A stretch of DNA of 5,128 nt, taken from the NCBI GenBank assembly GCA_031264895.1, contig JAISDI010000098.1, positions 1 to 5,128 of the forward strand, written 5' to 3'. The notes beneath the pieces are model-generated. The model saw only the letters and a list, made by a program, of their open reading frames with translations. It was not told the DNA's origin and made no database searches. The position numbers and the translations under genes were made by a program. The stretch's first letter is position 1, and every line of letters starts with the position of its first letter. The stretch comes from Endomicrobium sp. GTDB lineage: Bacteria; Elusimicrobiota; Endomicrobiia; Endomicrobiales; Endomicrobiaceae. Below are positions 1 through 5,128 of this stretch, in pieces.

Positions 1-43
1 AGAAATCTCTAATGGAATATTTGGGTTAAATCAAAGGAGAAAA

Positions 44-967
44 ATGAATCGGCTAAAAAAATTGCAATCCTCATTTCAAAGTCTTTTCATATCTGTCTTA
101 TTGCTTACATTTTTAACAATTCCTCTTTTTGCCCAAAGCTACAGAGAGTATAATCACAAATTTGATATAAGCGCGCATCTGTCGAAAAATTCTATATTTT
201 TGCAAAGCAATGAAAAATATTATAAATCCAATACGCCCGTCAGCGCAAGGATCGGTTTTTCATTGAAAAACACTATTGTAAATATAGGTTATGGTTTTAG
301 CTTGGGAGATACCTTTGGAGAAAGCGACAAAGTAAACAAAGAAGTAAAAAATACGGATTTTATCGACTTAAAACTTCATAAATACGGTCAAAATTATATA
401 TTGGATTTATTTTTTCAACATTATAAAGGTTTTTATAATGACGACAAAGACAAGATAGAAGTTTATCCGGATTTAACCGTCAGCCAATACGGCGCGGCGT
501 TTTCTTATCTGTTTAACGGCGAGAATTTTTCCAGCGGAGCCGCTTTTGAACAAAGCCAAAAACAATTGGATTCCGCCGGAAGCTTTATTGCAGGCTGCGG
601 GATATATTTTACTAAAGTTAATAATGCCGACGACGTTTTTGCCGAAAATGAAAACTATGACACTAATTTGCGTATAGGCATAAGCGGAGGATACGCTTAT
701 TCTTATGTTTTAAGCCAGCATTGGCTTTTATCGGCAGGTATAACCGAGGGCTTTTATACGGGTAAATATCTATACCGTTCCGGAGATCTTTTGATGAATT
801 TTAATACGCTTTTAAGGATGTCCATAGGCTATAATTGCGACAATTGGGGCGTATCTTTATTTTTTACGCATAATGTTTATCATTACAATGTTTTTAAAGA
901 TGAAGCTTTGTCATTGAATTTAAACGCGCAGGAATTTCAGATAAAATACGCCAGAAGATTTTATTAA
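44..967 (+). CDS. DUF4421-like outer-membrane beta-barrel protein
   Basis: 307 residues. A basic N-terminus (MNRLKK) and a hydrophobic stretch at about residues 13-29 form a signal peptide, with likely cleavage after Ala30 (LFA-QS) or Ser32. The mature part has no further membrane helix. It alternates polar and aromatic/hydrophobic residues, has many Gly and Tyr, and ends in an aromatic residue (ARRFY), as outer-membrane barrels do. The central block at about 118-190 resembles the DUF4421 family: a DLFFQHYKGFY segment (121-131), YPDL (141-144), FNGENFS (157-163), an AAFEQSQKQ segment (166-174) and SAGSF (177-181). The start is chosen because it puts the signal peptide at the N-terminus and follows AAAGGAGA at 33-40, although the gap from AGGAG to ATG is only 4 bases. 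The frame stays open upstream to the window edge, so a longer form is not formally excluded. No ligand or partner can be read from the sequence. It is separated from the nuclease operon by 188 bases and is probably a separate transcription unit. The family call comes from recall of motifs, not a search. Confidence 0.8.
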   Translation: MNRLKKLQSSFQSLFISVLLLTFLTIPLFAQSYREYNHKFDISAHLSKNSIFLQSNEKYYKSNTPVSARIGFSLKNTIVNIGYGFSLGDTFGESDKVNKEVKNTDFIDLKLHKYGQNYILDLFFQHYKGFYNDDKDKIEVYPDLTVSQYGAAFSYLFNGENFSSGAAFEQSQKQLDSAGSFIAGCGIYFTKVNNADDVFAENENYDTNLRIGISGGYAYSYVLSQHWLLSAGITEGFYTGKYLYRSGDLLMNFNTLLRMSIGYNCDNWGVSLFFTHNVYHYNVFKDEALSLNLNAQEFQIKYARRFY

Positions 968-1083
968 GCCTATAAAGAGTTTTTGTAACAAAATTTTACG
1001 GGAAATCGAGATATGATTTTCTTATTTAAATCTTCCGAATTCAGTGAAGACTGTAAAAAAATCCGCGTGAAAATAAAGTTAAA

Positions 1084-1137
1084 TATGATATTGAAAAATC
1101 AATTGTTTTTTAGTCTGAATTAATTTATAATATCATA
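1084..1137 (+). promoter_or_regulatory. Sigma70-type promoter for the PhoH operon, bracketed by an inverted repeat
   Basis: A perfect -10 box, TATAAT, lies at 1126-1131. A -35-like TTGTTT lies at 1103-1108, with an ideal 17-base spacer; only its TTG matches the consensus. The predicted transcript would start near 1138, giving a very short leader before AAAGGAG (1144-1150), which sits 5 bases ahead of the ATG at 1156. A perfect 9-base inverted repeat, TATGATATT (1084-1092) and AATATCATA (1129-1137), brackets the -35 and overlaps the -10. A near-palindrome centred on CAATTG (1094-1111, one mismatched pair) overlaps the -35. These could be operator half-sites, but the region is so A+T-rich that chance is a real alternative. 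The promoter itself is well placed. Confidence 0.55.
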
Positions 1138-1155
1138 AAAAATAAAGGAGACAGC

Positions 1156-2460
1156 ATGAAAACGTTTGTTCTTGACACAAATGTTCTTCTTCACGATCCG
1201 GATTCGATTTTTTCTTTTGCGGATAATAAGGTAGTCGTTCCGATGACCGTTATAGAAGAGCTTGACACTTTCAAAAAATTAAACGACGAAAGAGGCAGAA
1301 GCGCAAGGCTTATTACCAGAAGTTTGGACGAGCTTAGAATGATCGGCAAACTTTCCGACGGCGTAAAACTTAAATCCGGCGGAATAATCAAAATCGAAAT
1401 GAGCGATTGCAATGCCGCAGACCTACCTAAAGATTTTTCCGGACAAAAATCCGATAATCAGATTCTTTCAATTGCTTTGGTTCTAAAACAAAAAGGCGAA
1501 AAAGTAATTTTTATAACCAAGGACATAAATCTAAGAATCAAAGCCGAAATACTTGACATTCCCACGCAGGACTATGAAAAGTCGAGAGTAAAAATAGACG
1601 AACTTTATTCCGGCTGGCGCGAACTAAAAGTTCCGGCCTCTAAGATAGACCAATTTTATAAGGAAGGGAAAGTTTCGATAAAACAGCATTTTTACCCGAA
1701 CGAATGCGTAGCTTTAAAAGACGAATCAGGTTCTTCAAAAAGCGCTTTGACGAAATTTTCAAAAAAAGAGAATGCGCTTACGCCGATTTTCCATCAAAAC
1801 GTTGCGCCTTGGGGACTCAAACCTTTAAACATAGAACAAAAATTCGCCGTTGAACTTTTGCTCTGCAATGATATAAATCTTGTAACTCTTATAGGTCTTC
1901 CCGGAGCGGGAAAAACTATCATTGCTCTGGCATGCGGACTTCAAAAAACTTTTGAAGAAAGATATTTCAGAAAACTTTACATAGCAAGGCCCATTATCCC
2001 GATGGGCAGAGATATAGGATTTTTGCCGGGTTCAAAAGAAGAAAAGCTCGGCGCATGGATGGGCGCGATAAACGACAACCTCGAATTTTTGGTCGACAAA
2101 GGCCATCCGGACGGTAAAACCGAAGAGAAAATAGAATATTTGTTTAGTTCTGGGCAAATTGAAGTCGATTCGCTCACGTACATAAGAGGGCGTTCTCTGC
2201 CGCAGCAATACATTATTATCGACGATGCGCAGAATTTGACCCCCCATGAAATAAAAACGATAATTTCAAGAGCTGGAAACGGAACAAAAATAGTTTTGAC
2301 GGGCGACCCGTACCAAATAGACAATCCTTATTTAGACGCTTCTTCAAACGGTTTGACATATCTTGTCGAAAGATTTAAGGGGCAAGAACTTTTTGGTCAC
2401 ATAACGTTTTCGAAAAGCGAAAGAAGCGCTCTGGCGGCTCTGTCTTCGGAGCTGCTATGA
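1156..2460 (+). CDS. PIN-PhoH family protein (predicted ribonuclease-ATPase)
   Basis: 434 residues, a usual length for PIN-PhoH (YlaK/PhoH2-like) proteins. The N-terminal PIN domain (about 1-145) shows the expected acidic metal-binding residues: D7 in VLDTN, E34/E35 in VIEEL, D100 in SDNQIL and D123 in TKDINLR. A Ser/Lys-rich linker (about 188-208) leads to a PhoH ATPase domain (about 220-434). That domain has Walker A GLPGAGKT (247-254), the ARPIIPMGRDIGFLPG block (277-292), Walker B IIIDD (353-357), LTGDPYQIDNPYLD (381-394) and the SKSERS motif with R423. Mycobacterial PhoH2 proteins of this architecture are reported to unwind and cleave RNA, so a cytoplasmic ATP-driven RNA-processing role is likely. 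The Walker B region reads DDAQN where PhoH proteins usually have DEAQN, a conservative Asp for the catalytic Glu. The start is supported by AAAGGAG at 1144-1150. Its last four bases (ATGA) overlap the next gene's start. No VapB-like antitoxin gene precedes it. Confidence 0.93.
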   Translation: MKTFVLDTNVLLHDPDSIFSFADNKVVVPMTVIEELDTFKKLNDERGRSARLITRSLDELRMIGKLSDGVKLKSGGIIKIEMSDCNAADLPKDFSGQKSDNQILSIALVLKQKGEKVIFITKDINLRIKAEILDIPTQDYEKSRVKIDELYSGWRELKVPASKIDQFYKEGKVSIKQHFYPNECVALKDESGSSKSALTKFSKKENALTPIFHQNVAPWGLKPLNIEQKFAVELLLCNDINLVTLIGLPGAGKTIIALACGLQKTFEERYFRKLYIARPIIPMGRDIGFLPGSKEEKLGAWMGAINDNLEFLVDKGHPDGKTEEKIEYLFSSGQIEVDSLTYIRGRSLPQQYIIIDDAQNLTPHEIKTIISRAGNGTKIVLTGDPYQIDNPYLDASSNGLTYLVERFKGQELFGHITFSKSERSALAALSSELL

Positions 2461-3320
2461 GTCCGGAAAACGACTTTTACGTAGACCTTCACATTCATAC
2501 CAGCTGTTCCGACGGGGCTTTTTCGCCGTCGGAAGCTGTGGCTTATGCGTCTAAAATGAAACTTGCCGCCATAAGCATAACCGACCATGATTCCATTGAC
2601 GGCATAGACGAGGCGATAGAAGCTTCTTCAAGCAGTTCGATGGAAGTTATACCCGGAATAGAACTGTCTTCGGAAATAAACGATTCGGTTAAAAGCGAAA
2701 TTCACATTTTGGGCTATTACATAGATTACAAATCCGAAGATTTGAGAAAAGCTCTCGATGTGTTCAAAAAAGCACGACTTGAACGAGCCGCTGAAATTTT
2801 TGAAAAACTCAAAAAACACGGCGTTGAAATAAAAGATAAAAGTTTTATCGAACAGTCCGGACATAAAGCCGTAGGCCGTCTTCATTTTGCAAAAGCTCTT
2901 ATAGAAGAAGGTTATGTCAACTGCATTTCGGAAGCTTTCCAAAAATACTTGTCTGCCGGAAAAGCCGCGTATGTGCCGAAATATTCCATATCCGCTTCGG
3001 ACGCAATCAAATTGATAAGAAAATCAGGCGGCGTGCCTGTAATGGCGCATCCTTATTACACGCATTATAACGACAAAGATATGCTCAGGTCGCTTGTCGA
3101 TGAAGGGCTTATGGGCATTGAAGCATGGCACATAAAACATCCCGCCAGCGCCGTAAAAAAATTCTTAAACATAGCGCAGGAATTTGAACTTATTGTTACG
3201 GGCGGTTCGGACTGTCATGGGCCTTATAAAGATTGCGCGCCTATAATGGGAACGGTAAAGGTTCCTTATTATGTCTTGGAAAAGCTTGACGCGGCGAAAG
3301 AATCGTTAAAGAAGATATAA
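2457..3320 (+). CDS. PHP-domain phosphoesterase, RNase AM/YciV-like
   Basis: 287 residues, close in length to E. coli YciV (RNase AM). The metal-binding set of the PHP family is complete: DLHIHT (10-15) with SDG (18-20), ITDHDS (41-46), GIELSSE (67-73), H83 in EIHILGY, AHP (197-199), E222 and H225 in IEAWH, and GGSDCHG (249-255). A mostly helical insert at about 95-185 separates the N- and C-terminal PHP motifs, as in this subfamily. Characterised relatives hydrolyse 3',5'-nucleotide bisphosphates and short 5'-phosphorylated RNA, and RNase AM trims the 5' ends of rRNAs; which substrate applies here is inference. The length and absence of polymerase domains exclude DnaE/PolX, and the motif set fits COG0613-type enzymes better than histidinol phosphatase. 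Translation starts at an ATGA overlap with the PhoH gene, with GGAG at 2448-2451 inside that gene, so the two are probably translationally coupled. Confidence 0.9.
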   Translation: MSPENDFYVDLHIHTSCSDGAFSPSEAVAYASKMKLAAISITDHDSIDGIDEAIEASSSSSMEVIPGIELSSEINDSVKSEIHILGYYIDYKSEDLRKALDVFKKARLERAAEIFEKLKKHGVEIKDKSFIEQSGHKAVGRLHFAKALIEEGYVNCISEAFQKYLSAGKAAYVPKYSISASDAIKLIRKSGGVPVMAHPYYTHYNDKDMLRSLVDEGLMGIEAWHIKHPASAVKKFLNIAQEFELIVTGGSDCHGPYKDCAPIMGTVKVPYYVLEKLDAAKESLKKI

Positions 3321-3321
3321 G

Positions 3322-4800
3322 ATGATTAAAGGTTATATAAATAAAGGCGTTTTTATCAACTATGTCGATTGTCCGACTTTGGGCTGGATGTCAAAAAGAG
3401 GTTTAATTCCGCGTCAGAACGGGCTTAATAACAAACTTCTCATGCTTGAAGGAAGAAACATACACAAATTATCGTGGAAACTTTTCCCCGAGGCCGTAAA
3501 CGCGCAAAAAACGGATATAATCACTTCCCAACAGCACACGCAGCAGCTTATCGAAGAAAACAAGCAAACTATTTTAGAGGCTTCATTTGTTTCCGGCGGT
3601 TTTTCCGTAAGAACGGACATAATACGAAAAACGGAAAACGGCGCATGGCATTTGTATGAAGTAAAGTCCGGAAGCAAGTATAAAGTTAAATATGTCGAAG
3701 ATATGGCTTTCAGCGCGATGATTATGTCGAAGGCCGGGCTTAAAGTTGAAAGCGCTTCGCTTATGCATTTGTCTAACGATTACCGCATAGGTATGGATGC
3801 CGAAAAGCTTTTCAGTTCTCTGGATTGTTCTGAAAAAGTTTCGGCAAAGATGGCGCAATATCTGGAAATTTCGCAGAAAGCTTTTGAAGACATAACATCG
3901 GATAATATGCCTCAGCCGTACTTAAAAAGGCAGTGCAAAAATTGTCCGGTTTTTGATATGTGTATGGGCAAAAATGTTAAAAACCATATATTTGATTTAC
4001 CGCGTCTTTCCGGAATCGCCATTGAGGAGCTTATAGCGCTCGGAGCGGATACCATAGATAAAGTTCCTCCGGATTTTGAGCTTACGGCTCATCAAAATAT
4101 CGTGAAAAACTGCGTTCTTACGGACACGGTTTATGTCGGTGATAACCTAAAGCCCGAACTGGAAAAAATAAAATATCCGGTTTTTTATCTTGATTTTGAG
4201 TCGGTCACAACCATAATGCCTCTTTATGCTGACATTGCTCCGCACACGCAGCTTTTGACGCAGTTTTCAATAGATAAAAGCGAAACAGTTCCGGAAGTGT
4301 CGCAGCATTTTGAATACATAGCCGAGCATACAAGAGACTGCCGCCGCGAAATTGCCGAAAAGCTTGTCGAATATTTCGGCAAAGAGGGCAGCATAATAAC
4401 TTATTCCAATTTTGAAAAAGTGGCCATTGCCAAGCTTTCCGTAATGTTTCCAGATTTATGCGAAGATTTAAGAAAAATAATAGACAGGCTCGTAGATTTT
4501 GAAGCGATAGTGCGCAACAATTATTATGACGCGAGATTTCACGGACGTTCGTCTATAAAAAAAGTTCTTCCGGTCATGATACCGGAAATGAATTACGAAG
4601 GGCTTGAAATAGGCGAAGGCGGCGACGCGGCAGCCGCTTTTTCGTTTATGGCGATGGGTCTTTACGACGAAGAAAAAATCGCCGAAACAAAAAAAAATCT
4701 TCTGCAATACTGCGCGCAAGACACGTTTGCCATGGTCAAAATCCATAAATTTTTAATCGGCGCTTGCGCGCGGCAAACTAGAAAGGCCGAGTTTCTTTAG
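3322..4800 (+). CDS. Dual nuclease: Cas4/RecB-like Fe-S domain fused to DUF2779 DEDD exonuclease
   Basis: 492 residues in two parts. The N-terminal part (about 1-220) looks like a Cas4/RecB-type PD-(D/E)XK nuclease: H48 in the GRNIH motif, D99 in RTDII, and E113/K115 in YEVKSG. C17 plus the C-x2-C-x5-C cluster C205, C208, C214 gives the four-cysteine pattern that holds a 4Fe-4S cluster in Cas4 and AddB. The C-terminal part (about 285-480) matches DUF2779, an RNase H-fold exonuclease: D291/E293 in YLDFES (motif I), TYSNFEK (360-366) with E365 at the motif II acid, VDF with D392, the HGRSSIKKVLP block (407-417), and Y463-x3-D467 in YCAQDT (DEDDy motif III). Both active sites appear intact. It starts one base after the PHP stop codon with only a weak GAAG (3311-3314) ahead, so it probably depends on coupling. 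There are no adjacent cas genes or CRISPR repeats, so a CRISPR role is unsupported; general DNA repair or RNA/DNA turnover is more likely. The substrate is unknown. Confidence 0.85.
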   Translation: MIKGYINKGVFINYVDCPTLGWMSKRGLIPRQNGLNNKLLMLEGRNIHKLSWKLFPEAVNAQKTDIITSQQHTQQLIEENKQTILEASFVSGGFSVRTDIIRKTENGAWHLYEVKSGSKYKVKYVEDMAFSAMIMSKAGLKVESASLMHLSNDYRIGMDAEKLFSSLDCSEKVSAKMAQYLEISQKAFEDITSDNMPQPYLKRQCKNCPVFDMCMGKNVKNHIFDLPRLSGIAIEELIALGADTIDKVPPDFELTAHQNIVKNCVLTDTVYVGDNLKPELEKIKYPVFYLDFESVTTIMPLYADIAPHTQLLTQFSIDKSETVPEVSQHFEYIAEHTRDCRREIAEKLVEYFGKEGSIITYSNFEKVAIAKLSVMFPDLCEDLRKIIDRLVDFEAIVRNNYYDARFHGRSSIKKVLPVMIPEMNYEGLEIGEGGDAAAAFSFMAMGLYDEEKIAETKKNLLQYCAQDTFAMVKIHKFLIGACARQTRKAEFL

Positions 4801-4809
4801 TTTTTGCCG
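4771..4809 (+). terminator. Hairpin over the stop codon, possible operon terminator
   Basis: CGGCAAA (4771-4777) pairs with TTTGCCG (4803-4809). CTA (4778-4780) pairs with TAG (4798-4800), and GAAA (4781-4784) with TTTC (4792-4795). The loop is 7 bases, with two 2-base TT bulges on the 3' side. If only the inner part folds (AAACTAGAAA with TTTC-TT-TAGTTT), three T remain directly after the stem; with CTA/TAG as the stem base there are five (4801-4805), which resembles a weak intrinsic terminator. If the full stem forms there is no T-run after it. The hairpin overlaps the final codons and stop of the dual-nuclease gene. Terminator function is inference; the pairing is visible. Confidence 0.4.
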
Positions 4810-4812
4810 TTA

Positions 4813-4895
4813 ATCAACCCACACTGTACATATTTACATGGATTCACGATAAAAACTTTCGGGAATGACGACAAAAATGATTTTATTCCTTTGTC
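4813..4895 (+). repeat. Repeat unit 1 of tandem hairpin array
   Basis: Unit order is ATCAACCCAC (4813-4822), a 16-base A+T-rich spacer, TGGATT leading into a stem-loop, then a TGACGACAAA arm (4866-4875), 14 bases, and a TTTGTC arm (4890-4895). The stem ATTCACGA (4842-4849) pairs with TCGGGAAT (4859-4866) around a 9-base loop, with one A-G mismatch at 4846/4862. TGACGACAAA can also pair, with one mismatch, with TTTGTCATCA (4890-4899), giving a second hairpin. The 57 bases from TGGATT to TTTGTC differ from unit 3 at only three positions (4846, 4878, 4886). The 4801-5128 region contains no coding sequence that I can support. Confidence 0.85.
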
Positions 4896-5012
4896 ATCAA
4901 CCCACTAACATGGATGCCCCCGTGTTAAGACCTCACGGGGCAGGCTGCTAAGGAATAACAGCATTTCCGAGAACTTCGGGCATGACGACAAAGATGATTC
5001 CGCTAGTTTGTC
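4896..5012 (+). repeat. Repeat unit 2, expanded-loop variant
   Basis: It begins with the same ATCAACCCAC box (4896-4905), a 5-base spacer and TGGAT (4911-4915), and ends with TGACGACAAA (4983-4992) and TTTGTC (5007-5012). The short loop of the other units is replaced by a longer insert. Outer arms ATGCCC (4914-4919) and GGGCAT (4978-4983) match each other. Inside, TGCCCC-C-GTG (4915-4924, one bulged C) pairs with CACGGGGCA (4934-4942) around a 9-base loop, GCTG (4944-4947) with CAGC (4959-4962), and CCGA (4967-4970) with TCGG (4976-4979). Not all of these can form together, because the outer stem competes with the first and last inner hairpins. The unit may be an insertion into, or a fusion of, two simpler copies. 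Confidence 0.75.
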
Positions 5013-5101
5013 ATCAACCCACTTGAATTTTTATATATTTAACGTGGATTCCCGATAAAAACTTTCGGGAATGACGACAAAAACGATTTTACTCCTTTGT
5101 C
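5013..5101 (+). repeat. Repeat unit 3 of tandem hairpin array
   Basis: ATCAACCCAC (5013-5022), a 22-base A+T-rich spacer, then the most regular stem of the array: ATTCCCGA (5048-5055) with TCGGGAAT (5065-5072), 8 perfect pairs around a 9-base loop. TGACGACAAA (5072-5081) and TTTGTC (5096-5101) follow with the same 14-base separation as in unit 1. Identity to unit 1 over the 57-base core is 54 of 57 by direct comparison at an offset of 206 bases. The stem resembles the general ATTCCC...GGGAAT layout of dispersed palindromes such as Neisseria dRS3, but I do not claim homology. Confidence 0.85.
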
Positions 5102-5128
5102 ATCCCCGAGTGTCTTTGTCGGGGATCC
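5102..5128 (-). repeat. Fourth hairpin of the family, cut by window end
   Basis: ATCCCCGA (5102-5109) pairs perfectly with TCGGGGAT (5119-5126) around a 9-base loop, the same 8+9+8 geometry as unit 3. Read with the preceding TTTGTC, it resembles the reverse complement of the other units (TTTGTC...CATTCCCGA-loop-TCGGGAATCCA), so it appears inverted relative to them and shares the TTTGTC arm with unit 3. The window ends at GGATCC, where the expected terminal A would follow. It replaces the AACCCAC that follows TTTGTCATC in units 1 and 2. Confidence 0.7.

Noticed and set aside
3..29. Possible C-terminal end of an upstream gene (reads KSLMEYLG then TAA), 14 bases before the outer-membrane protein start
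   Set aside because: Only eight codons are visible and another frame also ends early (TAA at 10-12), so the frame cannot be chosen.
968..1083. Terminator or small RNA after the outer-membrane protein gene
   Set aside because: Only very short A+T pairings such as GATTT/AAATC (1014-1031) are visible, with no stable stem followed by a T-run.
1156..1590. VapC toxin of a toxin-antitoxin pair
   Set aside because: The PIN domain is fused to a complete PhoH ATPase and the 188 bases upstream hold no small antitoxin gene.
1977..2324. Minus-strand open frame of 115 codons inside the PhoH gene, and other overlapping open frames in the operon
   Set aside because: They lie antisense or out of frame to genes with intact family motifs, show no recognisable domains and lack supporting ribosome sites, so they are shadow frames.
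4914..4983. tRNA-like cloverleaf (outer stem, three inner arms, about 70 bases)
   Set aside because: No TTCRA T-loop, no D-loop GG, no plausible anticodon arm, and on neither strand do stem lengths fit. The outer stem belongs to the repeat family.
4813..5128. CRISPR array next to a Cas4-like gene
   Set aside because: Only three units with irregular spacing (83 and 117 bases), long palindromic repeats and short low-complexity spacers, and no other cas genes. The pattern fits REP/MITE-like elements.

Overview
The window is A+T-rich bacterial DNA carrying four complete protein genes, all on the + strand. A non-coding block of hairpin repeats fills the last ~330 bases. The first gene encodes an exported beta-barrel-type outer-membrane protein, so the host should be Gram-negative (diderm). 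Three of the four genes have clear or usable Shine-Dalgarno sequences, and there is a TATAAT-type promoter. This argues against Bacteroidota, although the DUF4421-like barrel family is best known there. An Elusimicrobiota/Endomicrobium-like host is my best guess from base composition and gene style. It is inference and not shown by any marker gene.

Layout: 44-967 encodes a DUF4421-like outer-membrane protein with a signal peptide. A 188-base gap follows, with a promoter candidate close to the next gene. The three downstream genes form a tight operon. 1156-2460 is a PIN-PhoH protein (predicted ribonuclease plus ATPase). 2457-3320 is a PHP phosphoesterase of the RNase AM/YciV/nucleotide-bisphosphate phosphatase type. 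3322-4800 is a two-domain nuclease with a Cas4/RecB-like iron-sulfur PD-(D/E)XK domain followed by a DUF2779 DEDD-type exonuclease domain. The first two genes overlap by ATGA and the third starts one base after the preceding stop, so translational coupling is likely. All three products are predicted to act on nucleic acids or nucleotides. The simplest reading is an RNA/DNA turnover operon: the PhoH ATPase remodels RNA for its PIN nuclease, the PHP enzyme trims 5' ends or clears small products, and the third gene supplies a DNA- or RNA-directed exonuclease. This joint function is inference.

A long imperfect hairpin straddles the stop codon of the last gene (4771-4809) and may end the operon. 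From 4813 to the window edge there are three tandem units with a shared order of parts: ATCAACCCAC box, A+T-rich spacer, TGGAT plus palindromic stem, TGACGACAAA arm and TTTGTC arm. A fourth hairpin of the same family follows and is cut by the window end. The stem keeps pairing across copies through compensatory changes, and the middle unit carries an expanded loop. No tRNA, rRNA, CRISPR array, transposase gene or coding sequence is visible in this block. The most interesting items are the dual-nuclease gene within its operon and the architecture of the repeat array.
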